From assembly GCA_034432655.1 (NCBI GenBank), contig DAOUBP010000063.1:1-44934 (forward strand): a DNA stretch of 44,934 bases, given 5' to 3'. Positions 24,105-32,282 of this stretch are shown in pieces; the first letter of the stretch is position 1; each line of letters starts with the position of its first letter. Under the pieces are notes generated by a model. It did no database searches. It was not told the origin of the DNA and saw only the letters and a program-made list of their open reading frames with translations. A program made the translations under genes and the position numbers. This stretch comes from DAOUBP01 sp034432655 (GTDB taxonomy: Bacteria; Chloroflexota; Anaerolineae; CG2-30-64-16).

Positions 24105-24275
24105 TCACCGTGTCACCGTGTCCCCGCGTCCCCGCGTCCCCCGCGTCTCCGTGTCCCCGTGTCCCCGTGTCACCTTGTCCCCGCGTCTCCGTGTCCCCGC
24201 GTCCCCGTGTCCCCGTGTCCCCGTGTCACCTTGTCCCCGTGTCCCCGTGTCCCCGTGTCACCCCGTCACCCTCTC
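24105..24275. repeat. GTCCCCGT 8-mer minisatellite between iorA and iorB
   Basis: About twenty units of 8 nt, variants of GTCCCCGT, GTCCCCGC, GTCTCCGT and GTCACCGT, fill the gap between iorA and iorB and reach the last codons of iorA. It is the longest single array in the window. Confidence 0.85.
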
Positions 24276-26222
24276 AAACTCAATCGCGTCCCGCTTGCAA
24301 ACCACGGCGCAGAGGCCGCATCCGTAACATTGCTCCGGGTCAATGGCGATGGCGCTTTCGGTCAGGGTAATGGCCAGACAGCCGGTAGTCATAATGCAGA
24401 GCTTGCATTGGTTGCAGTTCTCTTCGATCACCTGCACCTCGCCGGCTTTTTCCCCGCGGCGGCGAGCCGGGATCGCGCACTCCTGTCGGGCCAGCAGCAC
24501 TTTGACCCCCGGCAGCTTCAGGGCATGGGTCAGCGTTTGCGTCATCCCTTCCAGGTCAAACGGGTCCACAACCCAGAATTGATCCACCCCCAACGCGGGC
24601 ACGATGCGGGCAATGTCGAGCCTGGCGCTCCCCGGGGCCTGGAACTGTTCACAGGTGCCGGGGTTGACCTGCATCCCGGTCATGCTGGTCCAGCCGTTGT
24701 CCATGATGATCACGGTGATGGGGGTCTGGTGCTGCACCGCGTTGACCAGCGCAGGCAGGCCGGCGTGGTAGAAGGTGGAGTCGCCGATGGTGGCGATGAC
24801 GGGCGTCTTGACCCCCGCGTGGACGAAGCCCATGGCCATGCCGATGCTGGCGCCCATGGAGAGCTCGTTCCAGACGGTGTCGAAGGGCGGGTTCATGCCC
24901 AGGATGGTGCAGCCGATGTCACCGGTGACCATCACCTCGTTCTTCTTGAACCCGGCGCGACGCACGGCCTGGTTGATGGCCATGAAGGTGCCGCGGTGTG
25001 GGCAGCCCGCGCAGACCGTGATCGGCCGGGCCGCCGCCAGCTTCTCCGCCGCGGCCTGGCCCTGGAACAGATCGGCGGGGACGGGCAAGTCAAGCGCGGC
25101 CGCCAGCCCCTGCACCACGTGCCGCACGCCGTACTCGCCCACGCGCTCGAAGTGGCCGCTGTGCTTGCCGATGATTCGCCCCTGCCAGCCCATGCGCTGC
25201 GCCTCGATGTAAACGGCGTTCTCCGTGACCGGCTCCAGCTCCTCCAGCACCAGGATCGTATTGCAATGTTGGAGCAAGGTGCGAATCTGCTCGTGCGGCA
25301 GCGGGTGGACGCTGACGATGCGCAGCACCGACGTCGCCTCCGGGTTGAACCCATACCGGGCCGCGATCTCGAACCCCTCGTCCAGGTACGCGGCAGTGAT
25401 GCCGGCGGCGATGAGGCCGAGCGTATTGCGTACTGCGTATTGCGTACTGCGTATTGCGTTCTGCGCGATTTGTTTTTTGTCGTTCGTCGTTCGTCCTTCG
25501 TCTCGTGCATCGCCATTCGCCGATTCGCTGATTCGCAGTTCGTTCAGGCCGCGTTCCGCAATCCACGTCTCCGCCTGCGCCAGCCGCCGGATCACGTCGC
25601 GATGCTGGGCCATGGCAATAGCAGCGCCGGCTTTGGTGAACTTGTTGATATCGCGGATCAGGACGGGTTCGCGCGCGGGCCACTGCGGCGGCTCGTCGGG
25701 GAATTGGACGACGGAGAAGGAGCTGGCGTTGGCGGTCACCAGGCGCACGAAGACGGGGGAGCCCACCGCCTCCGAGAGGTCGAACGCGGCGCGGGTCAGG
25801 TCGTAGGCGTCCTGTACCGTGACCGGGTCGAGCATGGGCAGGTCGGACATCAGCGCGAAGCCGCGCGAGTCTTGCTCCACCATGCCCGCGTTGGCGCCGG
25901 GGTCGTCGGCCACGTAGATCACCAGCCCGCCGATGACGCCGGAGTGCGCGGTCGAGACCAGGGAGTCGTAGGCCACGTTGAGGCCCGACATTTTCATGGT
26001 GCAGAGCGCGCGCTGCCCGGCCCACGCGGCCGCTGCGGCGATCTCGAACGCCACTTTCTCGTTGGTGCTCCATTCCACGTGGACGCCCGGCGGTTGCATG
26101 TCCAGCAGGCTGGCCAGCGCGCCGGTGGATGGGGTGCCGGGGTAGCCGGTCGCCACCTTGATGCCCGCGTGCAGCGCGCCGAGGGCAAGGGCTTCGTTGC
26201 CGGTGAGTAGTTTGGTTGCCAA
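24258..26222 (-). CDS. iorA: Indolepyruvate ferredoxin oxidoreductase alpha subunit
   Basis: 654 residues from a TTG at 26222, chosen because a near-perfect GGAGGT (plus 26229-26234) lies 6 nt upstream and the protein then begins ATKLLTGNEALALGALHAG as in the family. The N-terminal pyrimidine-binding domain (GYPGTPSTG) is followed by the TPP domain with TIGDSTFYHAG (480s) and its Asn in IMDNGWTSMTG. Two C-terminal 4Fe-4S clusters are CNQCKLCIMTTGC (603-615) and CYGCGLCAVVC (632-642). A composite repeat insert (about 229-266: ISESAN, DEGRTTNDKK, then NAIRSTQYAVRNT) separates the N-terminal domain from the next. Catalytic motifs on both sides are intact. It acts with IorB on aryl-pyruvates in the cytoplasm. 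Confidence 0.92.
   Translation of the reverse strand: MATKLLTGNEALALGALHAGIKVATGYPGTPSTGALASLLDMQPPGVHVEWSTNEKVAFEIAAAAAWAGQRALCTMKMSGLNVAYDSLVSTAHSGVIGGLVIYVADDPGANAGMVEQDSRGFALMSDLPMLDPVTVQDAYDLTRAAFDLSEAVGSPVFVRLVTANASSFSVVQFPDEPPQWPAREPVLIRDINKFTKAGAAIAMAQHRDVIRRLAQAETWIAERGLNELRISESANGDARDEGRTTNDKKQIAQNAIRSTQYAVRNTLGLIAAGITAAYLDEGFEIAARYGFNPEATSVLRIVSVHPLPHEQIRTLLQHCNTILVLEELEPVTENAVYIEAQRMGWQGRIIGKHSGHFERVGEYGVRHVVQGLAAALDLPVPADLFQGQAAAEKLAAARPITVCAGCPHRGTFMAINQAVRRAGFKKNEVMVTGDIGCTILGMNPPFDTVWNELSMGASIGMAMGFVHAGVKTPVIATIGDSTFYHAGLPALVNAVQHQTPITVIIMDNGWTSMTGMQVNPGTCEQFQAPGSARLDIARIVPALGVDQFWVVDPFDLEGMTQTLTHALKLPGVKVLLARQECAIPARRRGEKAGEVQVIEENCNQCKLCIMTTGCLAITLTESAIAIDPEQCYGCGLCAVVCKRDAIEFERVTG
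25421..25542. repeat. Composite array of three repeat families inside iorA
   Basis: GCGTATT/GCGTACT heptamers (25421-25465) are followed by TCGTCGT/TCGTCCT heptamers (about 25476-25502) and GATTCGCY units (about 25510-25542). All are in frame in the iorA protein, with no stop codon. Confidence 0.85.
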
Positions 26223-26228
26223 GGGTTT

Positions 26229-26234
26229 ACCTCC
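26229..26234 (-). promoter_or_regulatory. Ribosome-binding site deciding the iorA TTG start
   Basis: The minus-strand GGAGGT lies 6 nt before TTG at 26222. Upstream of it the DNA is a heptamer array. Confidence 0.7.
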
Positions 26235-26240
26235 AAAGGG

Positions 26241-26347
26241 TGCTGCGTACTGCGTATTTCGTACTGCGTATTCCGTACTCCGTAGTCCGTACGAGTGTAG
26301 TCGCCTTTCCACACAGTACGGACTACGCAATACGGAATACGGAGTAG
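26241..26347. repeat. Inverted GCGTAYT/CCGTAYT array upstream of iorA
   Basis: The left arm (26241-26290) of GCGTACT, CCGTATT and CCGTAGT units and the right arm (26314-26345) of complementary units flank about 23 nt. It fills the whole gap between the hydantoinase stop and the iorA ribosome-binding site. Confidence 0.85.
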
Positions 26348-27703
26348 TTACGCTGGCTCCCTCGCCCCCTCCATCGTCGCCAAGAACCGCCCCTGCCCCG
26401 GCTGCGCGACCACCTCGCCGTCCCGCAGCACCGGCCGGCCGCGCTGGAAGGTCAGCTCCGGCCAGCCCAGCACGGTGCGGCCCTCGTACAAGGTATAGCC
26501 GACCTTGGAGTGCTGGTTCTCCGCGCGGATGGTGAACTCGCGGTTCGGGTCGAAGACCACCAGGTCGGCGTCGGAGCCGGGGGCGATGGCGCCTTTGCGC
26601 GGGTAGAGGCCGAAGATGCGCGCCGGGTTCTCGCTGAGCACCTGGGCCAGCCGCACGACGCCGATGTGGCCTTCGTTGACCCCGCCCTGGTAGGTCATCG
26701 GCAGCAGGGTCTCGATCTGCGGCGAGCCGAAGCCCTGGGCCAGGAAGTCGCCGTGGACGTCCTTGTGCTTGGGCGCGTGGTCGGAGGCGACCACCGACAG
26801 CGTGCCGTCGCGCAGCGCGGCCCACAGCGCCAGCCGGTCCTCCTCCGAGCGGATGGGCGGGCCGATCTTGGCCAGCGCGCCGCGGGCCTCCAGGACCTCC
26901 TGGGTCAGGTTGAGGTACTGCGGGCAGGTTTCGCCGTAGACGGGCAGGCCGGCCAGCCGGGCATCCACCAGGTGGCGCAGCACGCGGCGGGTGGTGACAT
27001 GGGGGATGTAGAGCCGGCAGCCGACGACCTCGGCCAGGCGGATGGCCCGGAAGACCCCTTCCTCTTCCAGCGCGGGCGGCCGCGAGGCATTGAAGAACTT
27101 CGCCGAGGCGTTCGGCCCCTTGAGGTACTTGTCCTCCAGGTAGTCAATCGCGCCGCCGTTCTCGCAGTGGACGATGGCCATGCCGCCGTTTTGTGCCAGC
27201 AGGTCCATGCCCTTGATGAGCTGGTAATCGTCGGTGTACCAGCCCTGTTTCAGGTAGGTCTGGAAGAACTTGAAGGTGCGCACGCCGAGCTTCATCACGG
27301 CAGGGATCTCCGGCACCTGTTTCGGCGCCTCGAACATGCCGCCGTGGATGCTGAAATCCAGCAGGGAGCGCGCAGACGCGTCCGCCAGCATCTCCTCCAC
27401 CTTGGCCAACAGGCTCTCGCCGGTGCGGGCATAGGCGAAGTGCAACAGGGTGGTGATGCCGCCATAGGCTGCGACTCGCGAGCAGTGCTCCACGTCGTCC
27501 AGGTAGACCGGGTGCACGTGCACGTCAATGATGCCGGGGAAGATGTACTTGCCGGCCGCATCAATCACCTGCGCCGCACCCTCCCGCGGCAGGTCCGGCC
27601 CCACGGCCGCGATGGTTTCGCCCCGCACGGCAACGTCCGCACGGAACATGCGGCCGTTGGTGACAACGGTGCCGTTGGTTAGCAAGAGGTCGTAGTGTTC
27701 CAT
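26348..27703 (-). CDS. Dihydropyrimidinase/hydantoinase-like cyclic amidohydrolase
   Basis: 451 residues from the ATG at 27703; upstream codons read repeat DNA. The amidohydrolase fold shows the full binuclear metal set: H62 and H64 (DVHVHP), the probable carboxylated lysine K145 (TFKFF), H179 (IVHCENG), H235 (IPHVTT) and D308 (SDHAPKHK). The length suits D-hydantoinase, dihydropyrimidinase and allantoinase, which open five- or six-membered cyclic amides. It lies between molybdenum hydroxylase 2 and iorA, and a carbamoyltransferase is about 9 kb away, which is reminiscent of purine/pyrimidine degradation clusters. Exact substrate (hydantoin, dihydropyrimidine, allantoin) is not readable; true dihydroorotase is less likely by length and motifs. 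Confidence 0.87.
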   Translation of the reverse strand: MEHYDLLLTNGTVVTNGRMFRADVAVRGETIAAVGPDLPREGAAQVIDAAGKYIFPGIIDVHVHPVYLDDVEHCSRVAAYGGITTLLHFAYARTGESLLAKVEEMLADASARSLLDFSIHGGMFEAPKQVPEIPAVMKLGVRTFKFFQTYLKQGWYTDDYQLIKGMDLLAQNGGMAIVHCENGGAIDYLEDKYLKGPNASAKFFNASRPPALEEEGVFRAIRLAEVVGCRLYIPHVTTRRVLRHLVDARLAGLPVYGETCPQYLNLTQEVLEARGALAKIGPPIRSEEDRLALWAALRDGTLSVVASDHAPKHKDVHGDFLAQGFGSPQIETLLPMTYQGGVNEGHIGVVRLAQVLSENPARIFGLYPRKGAIAPGSDADLVVFDPNREFTIRAENQHSKVGYTLYEGRTVLGWPELTFQRGRPVLRDGEVVAQPGQGRFLATMEGAREPA

Positions 27704-27710
27704 GTTGCAC

Positions 27711-27740
27711 TCGTGTTCCGTACTCCGTATTCCGTAACGC
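27711..27740. repeat. Short CCGTAYT heptamer array
   Basis: Four or five units (TTCCGTA, CTCCGTA, TTCCGTA) sit between the four-helix-bundle gene stop and the hydantoinase start. Confidence 0.7.
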
Positions 27741-27744
27741 AGCA

Positions 27745-28212
27745 TCATGACATTGGTGGATCGTCGAGCAGGTGCTTTGGATAGGCATCGTACTCGGCGC
27801 GTTCTTCGGCCAGGTTATGTGTGCGTTCTTCGGGTAAGATGATCAGGATCAGGCGGTTGATCTCTGCCAACATAGACAAGCGGTGATCTACAACCTCGGG
27901 CGCCAGGATGTGCCGCGCTGAGTAGTACCAGTGGCGGCTCTCCCGGGCAGAACCGAGGGCGTACTCATAGAAGTGCGCTCGTTCCTTGCCGGAGCGACGG
28001 CTGTATCCCTCTGCGATATTGGCGCCAATCGAGCCCACCGCACGATACAATTGATCCGCCACCTTCAGTGTTCGCGCGTCTCCTGTCAGCTTCGTGACAT
28101 CGTGCCACGCTACATCGTTCAGAAACAGCGCCAACCGGTAGGCCTTCATGTTCCAAAGTGCATCTCTTGTGATGGCTTCTGGCACAGTTTTCAGCCATTC
28201 TTCGTATGTCAT
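27745..28212 (-). CDS. Four-helix-bundle protein of the S23/IVS-encoded (TIGR02436-like) family
   Basis: 155 residues from the ATG at 28212, with GGAGGG six to seven nt upstream. The core matches the family: MKAYRLALFLNDVAWHDVT, then ADQLYRAVGSIGANIAEGY, RRSGKERAHFYEYALGSARES and a long C-terminal helix. These small basic helical proteins were first found in 23S rRNA intervening sequences; relatives include the Avd accessory protein of diversity-generating retroelements. Function of stand-alone members is unknown. No reverse transcriptase is visible nearby. It is flanked on both sides by heptamer arrays and has no metabolic link with its neighbours. Confidence 0.85.
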   Translation of the reverse strand: MTYEEWLKTVPEAITRDALWNMKAYRLALFLNDVAWHDVTKLTGDARTLKVADQLYRAVGSIGANIAEGYSRRSGKERAHFYEYALGSARESRHWYYSARHILAPEVVDHRLSMLAEINRLILIILPEERTHNLAEERAEYDAYPKHLLDDPPMS

Positions 28213-28219
28213 GAGAGGC

Positions 28220-28336
28220 CCTCCGAAATTGCGTACTTCGTACTCCGTATTGCGTATTCCGTATCATCCTTGATAAGCTGCGTACGCAGTACGGAATACG
28301 CAGTACGAAATACGCAGTACGAAATACGCAGTACGG
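28220..28336. repeat. Inverted GCGTAYT/CCGTAYT array downstream of the Mo-subunit 2 gene
   Basis: Units TTGCGTACT, CCGTATT and CCGTATC (28226-28265) face complementary units (28281-28336: GCAGTACG, GAATACGC, GAAATACGC). The Mo-subunit stop codon (28338-28340) directly abuts the array. Confidence 0.85.
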
Positions 28337-28337
28337 C

Positions 28338-30719
28338 CTACGCTCTCTGCGCGCGCCCGATCGCCGCTAACACCCGCTCCGGCGTGATCGGCAGCTCTTT
28401 GATCTGCACGCCGATAGCATCCGATACGGCGCTGGCGACCGCGGGCGCGGCCGGGGTCAGGGAGGGCTCGCCGATCCCCTTGGCGCCGAACGGGCCTTTG
28501 CCGGTGCCCGATTCTAACATGATGACCTTGGTGGTCGGAAAATCCATCGAGGTCGGGATCAGATACTCGGCCAGGGAAGGGGTTTTGATCACCCCTTGCT
28601 CCACGATGAAGTTTTCCATCAGTGCGTAGCCCAACCCCTGCATGCCGCCGCCGGCAAGCTGGCCGATGGCTGCATCCCGGTTGATCGCCCGGCCCACGTC
28701 GTGGCACGCCACGGCCTTGAGCACGGTCACCTCGCCGGTTTCGGTGTCCACGGCCACCTCGACGCCGTATGCGCCGAAGGTGAAATCGGGCCACATCTGC
28801 CCCTGGCCGGTCTCCGGGTCAATGGGGTCGGTGAAGGGCGCTTTGAACATGGCCAGGTTGGCCAGCGGCAATCCTTCGCTGGCACAGACCTTCGCCAGCT
28901 GGCTCAGTTCCAAGGATTGTTCCGGGTGAGCCTTCACGAAGACCTTGCCGTTCGCCAGGTCCAGCGCCTCCGGCTCTTCCTCGAAGTACTGGGCTGCGCG
29001 TTCGAGCAGCACCTTGCGCACGGCATTAGCGGCCATCAGGGTTGCGTTGCCCGACATGTAGAGCTGCCGCGTGGCTGTGGAGGTGCCGGAGAGAGGGGTC
29101 AGCGCGGAATCGGTGGCGTAGACCGAGACCTTCTCCAGGGGCACCCCCAGCACCTCGGCCGCGATCTGGCACAGGCTGTTGATCTGCCCGGCGCCGAGGT
29201 CGGGCACGCCGGCGCGCACTACCACCGTCCCGTCCAGCTCCAGCCCTACCCATGCCTGGGAGGTGTCGTGCATCCAGGTGAGCCGGCCGTAGGCCTGGAA
29301 GTAGGAGGCGAAGCCGCGACCGGTTTTGACCGCCGACCGCCGACCGCTGACCGCCGCTGCCCCGTCGTCGGTCGTTCGTCCTCGGTCGTCCGTCGTCGGT
29401 CGTCTGTCAAGCTCCGCCAGCACCCGCGTCGCCGTCTCCTCCAGCCAGGCCGCAGTCTCGATGACCTGGCCGCTGCCGGTGGTGTCGCCGGTGCGCAGAT
29501 AGTTGCGCCGGCGCAGCTCGTAGCGGTCCATGCCCAGCGCGTCGGCAATGGCGTCCATCTGGCCTTCGTAGGCGAAGCACGCCTGGGGGCCGCCGAAGCC
29601 GCGGAACGCGCTGGTGAAGGGGTTGTTGGTTGAGACCGCTACGCCGTCCACGTGCAGGTTGTCCACCCGGTATGGGCCGGGGGCCATACCCACAGTGTAG
29701 AGGAGCACGTAGGGGCTGAGGTAAGGGTACGCGCCTGACTCGGCCACGATGTCAATTTTGGCCGCAGTGATGCGGCCGTCGCGGGTCACCCCGGTGCGAT
29801 GGGTGATGACGTACGGGTGCCGTTTGGAGTGCGCCATGAACGACTCCTCCCGGGTGTAGACCAGGCGCACGGGCCGCTGGGTGGCCTTGGCCAGCAGCGC
29901 CAGATAGAGCTCGACGGTGATGTCCTCCTTGCCGCCGAACCCACCGCCCAGCATGGTGCCCTGGATGCGGATCTGGCTCTGCGGCACGCCGACCGCGCGG
30001 GCGATGGTGCGGAAGTGCTCCACCACCTGGGTGGCGACACGGATGTTGATCACCCCGCGCTCATCAACCCACGCGACCCCGGCCTCTGGCTCCAGGTAGG
30101 CGTGTTCCTGGAACGGCACGCGGAAGGTGTTCTCGATGATCAGATCTGCCTGGGCGAAGCCGGCTGCCAGGTCGCCCTTGCGGATCTTCCAGCGCGCGAC
30201 CACGTTATCGGGCGGGGTAACCACCGGCGCGCCGGGCTTGAGCGCCTCCAGCGGGTCGAATACGGCCGGCAGCGGCTCGTATTCGACCTCGATCAGCTTT
30301 AGCGCTTTTTCGGCAATCGCCAGCGTTTCGGCCGCGACCAGCGCGATGGGATCGCCGATGAACCTCACCACTTCAGTGGCCAGGACCGGCCAGTGGAAGG
30401 TCACTTTTTGCTTTTGGCCGGTTTGTCCGGGCAGGTCAGAGGAAAGGGTTGCCTCCGGTACATCGGCGCCGGTGAGCACACAAACCACGCCCGGCAGTGC
30501 GCGTGCTTTGCTCACGTCCAGCCGGACGATGCGGGCGTGGGGCTGGGTGCTGCGGAACACCTTGGCGTGCAGCATCAGCGGCAGGGAGAAATCGCCCGCA
30601 TACACCGTCGCGCCGGTGGCCTTGCCCATCGCGTCCACGCGGCGCAGCGGCTTACCGACTTGCCTGAGTTCGGGCAGCTCGTGAGGCGGCAGGGGTTTGA
30701 TGGGATGCTTGCCGATCAT
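28338..30719 (-). CDS. Molybdenum hydroxylase 2, molybdopterin-binding (CoxL/XdhA-like) subunit
   Basis: 793 residues; the ATG at 30719 has a perfect AGGAGG six nt upstream and overlaps the stop of the 2Fe-2S gene (ATGA). The Mo-pterin motifs are canonical: GGGFGGKED (258-266), AFRGFGGPQ (371-379) and the catalytic glutamate in AKGIGEPS (E751). It binds Mo-molybdopterin cytosine dinucleotide and hydroxylates a heterocycle or aldehyde. A repeat-derived insert (about 439-465, RRPTTDDRGRTTDDG and onward) precedes the conserved TGRGFASYFQAYG. With the two genes upstream it completes a three-subunit enzyme in order FAD, 2Fe-2S, Mo. Closest known functional class is xanthine dehydrogenase-like; the substrate is open. 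Confidence 0.9.
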   Translation of the reverse strand: MIGKHPIKPLPPHELPELRQVGKPLRRVDAMGKATGATVYAGDFSLPLMLHAKVFRSTQPHARIVRLDVSKARALPGVVCVLTGADVPEATLSSDLPGQTGQKQKVTFHWPVLATEVVRFIGDPIALVAAETLAIAEKALKLIEVEYEPLPAVFDPLEALKPGAPVVTPPDNVVARWKIRKGDLAAGFAQADLIIENTFRVPFQEHAYLEPEAGVAWVDERGVINIRVATQVVEHFRTIARAVGVPQSQIRIQGTMLGGGFGGKEDITVELYLALLAKATQRPVRLVYTREESFMAHSKRHPYVITHRTGVTRDGRITAAKIDIVAESGAYPYLSPYVLLYTVGMAPGPYRVDNLHVDGVAVSTNNPFTSAFRGFGGPQACFAYEGQMDAIADALGMDRYELRRRNYLRTGDTTGSGQVIETAAWLEETATRVLAELDRRPTTDDRGRTTDDGAAAVSGRRSAVKTGRGFASYFQAYGRLTWMHDTSQAWVGLELDGTVVVRAGVPDLGAGQINSLCQIAAEVLGVPLEKVSVYATDSALTPLSGTSTATRQLYMSGNATLMAANAVRKVLLERAAQYFEEEPEALDLANGKVFVKAHPEQSLELSQLAKVCASEGLPLANLAMFKAPFTDPIDPETGQGQMWPDFTFGAYGVEVAVDTETGEVTVLKAVACHDVGRAINRDAAIGQLAGGGMQGLGYALMENFIVEQGVIKTPSLAEYLIPTSMDFPTTKVIMLESGTGKGPFGAKGIGEPSLTPAAPAVASAVSDAIGVQIKELPITPERVLAAIGRAQRA
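29325..29408. repeat. Mixed GACCGCC and TCGTCGG/TCGTCCG array inside the Mo-subunit 2 gene
   Basis: 7-nt units of two types (GACCGCC at 29328-29355, TCGTCGG-like at 29367-29408) encode the linker RRPTTDDRGRTTDDG followed by RRSAV. Confidence 0.75.
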
Positions 30720-31264
30720 TGGGCGCCTCCTGATGGGCGAAGGACGGAGGACAAAGGACGAATGCTATCAGCGTCTTCCATCGTCCGTCCTTCGTCGTTC
30801 GTCATTTTTTCTGCAGCCACCTGAATCGCCTCCACGATCTGTCCATACCCGGTGCAGCGGCACAGATTGCCAGAGATCGCCTCGCGAATCTCCATCTCCG
30901 TGGGGTGTGGGTTCTCATCCAGCAGCGCCTTGGCCGCGATGACCAGCCCAGGGGTGCAATAGCCGCACTGGATCGCGCCGTGGTCGGCGAAGGCCTCCTG
31001 GATCGGATGTGGCTGGGTGACGGTGCCCAGCCCGGCCGCAGTGACGATGTGCGCCTCGTCGGCCTGCAGGGCCAGCACCATGCAGCTATTGACTGCGTGT
31101 CCGTCCAGCAGCACCGCGCACGCGCCGCAGTCCCCCTTCTCGCAGCCGACTTTGACGTCCACATAACCCAGGTCGCGCAGGGCCTCCAGCAAAGTGGTGT
31201 TGGGCATCATGGCCAGGGTATGCGTCCGGCCGTTGACGTGCAGGGTGACGATTTGTGGTTTCAT
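30716..31264 (-). CDS. Molybdenum hydroxylase 2, 2Fe-2S subunit
   Basis: 182 residues; the ATG at 31264 has GGAGGT six nt upstream and overlaps the FAD-subunit stop by 4 nt. The N-terminal plant-type 2Fe-2S domain has C41, C46, C49 and C61 (GCEKGDCGACAVLLDG); the helical domain has C100, C103 (QCGYCTPG), C135 and C137 (CRCTGY). It carries electrons from the Mo site to FAD. The last ~29 residues (MTNDEGRTMEDADS and onward) come from a TCGTCCT-type inverted array and extend beyond the usual end. Confidence 0.92.
   Translation of the reverse strand: MKPQIVTLHVNGRTHTLAMMPNTTLLEALRDLGYVDVKVGCEKGDCGACAVLLDGHAVNSCMVLALQADEAHIVTAAGLGTVTQPHPIQEAFADHGAIQCGYCTPGLVIAAKALLDENPHPTEMEIREAISGNLCRCTGYGQIVEAIQVAAEKMTNDEGRTMEDADSIRPLSSVLRPSGGAQ
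30737..30804. repeat. Inverted AGGACGA/TCGTCCT array in the 3' end of the 2Fe-2S gene
   Basis: The left arm (30737-30762) of GAAGGAC/GGAGGAC units faces the right arm (30780-30804) of TCGTCCGTCCTTCGTCG. It lies just upstream of the ribosome-binding site of the next gene. Confidence 0.8.
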
Positions 31265-32121
31265 GCTGATACCTCCGCCAGGATGGCATTTAGCAGGCGC
31301 CGGACGATGACTTCGGTGACCTCCCGGCGGTAGGCCGCAGAGCCGCGAATATCGCTGATGGGACGGATGGCCTTGCCGGCCCGCCGGCCAGCTTCGGTGA
31401 TCACGGCCGGTGTCAGCCGCTCGCCTTTCAAGATCTCTTCAGCCCCGACAGCGCGGATGGGCTGGGGGGCCACCGCTCCCAGCGCGATGCGGGCCTGAGC
31501 GCAACGGCCGGCATCGTCGAAGGTCACTGCTACCGCGACACTGACCACCGAAATGGCATCGGCCTTGCGCAGGCCGAGCTTGTAAAAGGCAGTGTGCGTG
31601 TGCGGGGTCGGCAGGGGCCAACGGATCGCGGTCAGCAGCTCATCGGGCCGGCGGACGGTCGCGCGTACGCCGGTGAAGAACTCGGCCAGCGGCACCCACC
31701 GGGCCGATCCCCTGCCGGTCAGCTCGACCTCGGCATCCAGGGCCAGCAGCGGCGGAGCCGTATCGGCCGCAGGGGAGGCGTCCACCAGGTTGCCACCCAC
31801 CGTCGCCCGGTTGCGGATCAAAGGGTTGGCAAAGACACGGGCGGCCTGGGCCAACACGGGCGCGTGGCGGACCACCAGGGGTTCGCGCAGCAGCTCGGTG
31901 ATGGTCGTCCCACCGCCGATGACGATGTGCCCATTCTCCCGGTGGATGCCCCGCAGTTCGGCCAGCCGGCTCAGGTCTATCAGCGCCCGAGGGTGATGCT
32001 TCTCGGCCCGCAGGTCGGCGATGACGTTGGTGCCGCCGGCGATGGGCATCACGTCCGCCGCCAGCATGGCCAGGGCCTCGGGTAAACTCTTGGGTTGTAG
32101 AAAGTCGAATTCGGGTAGCAT
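31261..32121 (-). CDS. Molybdenum hydroxylase 2, FAD-binding subunit
   Basis: 286 residues from the ATG at 32121 with AAGGAG six nt upstream; the frame further 5' only reads repeat DNA. FAD motifs are PIAGGTNVIADLR and ATVGGNLVDASPAAD, followed by the flavoprotein C-terminal domain (KADAISVVSVAV, IALGAVAPQPIRA, DIRGSAAYRREV). It overlaps the 2Fe-2S gene by 4 nt, so translation is probably coupled. It passes electrons from the Fe-S centres to the external acceptor. Confidence 0.92.
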   Translation of the reverse strand: MLPEFDFLQPKSLPEALAMLAADVMPIAGGTNVIADLRAEKHHPRALIDLSRLAELRGIHRENGHIVIGGGTTITELLREPLVVRHAPVLAQAARVFANPLIRNRATVGGNLVDASPAADTAPPLLALDAEVELTGRGSARWVPLAEFFTGVRATVRRPDELLTAIRWPLPTPHTHTAFYKLGLRKADAISVVSVAVAVTFDDAGRCAQARIALGAVAPQPIRAVGAEEILKGERLTPAVITEAGRRAGKAIRPISDIRGSAAYRREVTEVIVRRLLNAILAEVSA

Positions 32122-32137
32122 GGTGTGCTCCTTGGAC

Positions 32138-32282
32138 GTGCTGCGTATTGCGTACTGCGTATTGCGTACTGCGTACTGCGTACTGCGTATTGCGTACTGC
32201 GTAGTTGGAAGAAGACAGCCCCAGCACGGAATACGGAATACAAAGTACGGAGTACGGAATACGGAATACGGAATACGCAGTC
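32138..32282. repeat. Inverted GCGTAYT array between two hydroxylase gene sets
   Basis: The left arm (32138-32203) has nine to ten GCGTATT/GCGTACT units; the right arm (32227-32281) has the complementary GGAATAC/GGAGTAC units. It fills the whole gap between the fused FAD/2Fe-2S gene and the FAD-subunit gene. It is the best-formed hairpin array in the window. Confidence 0.9.

Noticed and set aside
24105..24275. Possible CRISPR array
   Set aside because: The units are 8 nt in direct tandem without unique spacers, and no cas gene is nearby. This is a minisatellite.
23985..26210. A 741-codon plus-strand open frame opposite iorA and the minisatellite
   Set aside because: It starts in repeat DNA and reads as Arg/His-rich shadow sequence, while the minus strand encodes a complete IorA with TPP and ferredoxin motifs.
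26223..26825. Longer iorA frame extending to 26825
   Set aside because: It reads through the inverted array and into antisense of the hydantoinase gene; the TTG at 26222 has a strong ribosome-binding site and the family N-terminus.
26510..27682. A 390-codon plus-strand open frame opposite the hydantoinase gene
   Set aside because: Antisense shadow; the minus strand carries all metal-binding residues of the amidohydrolase.
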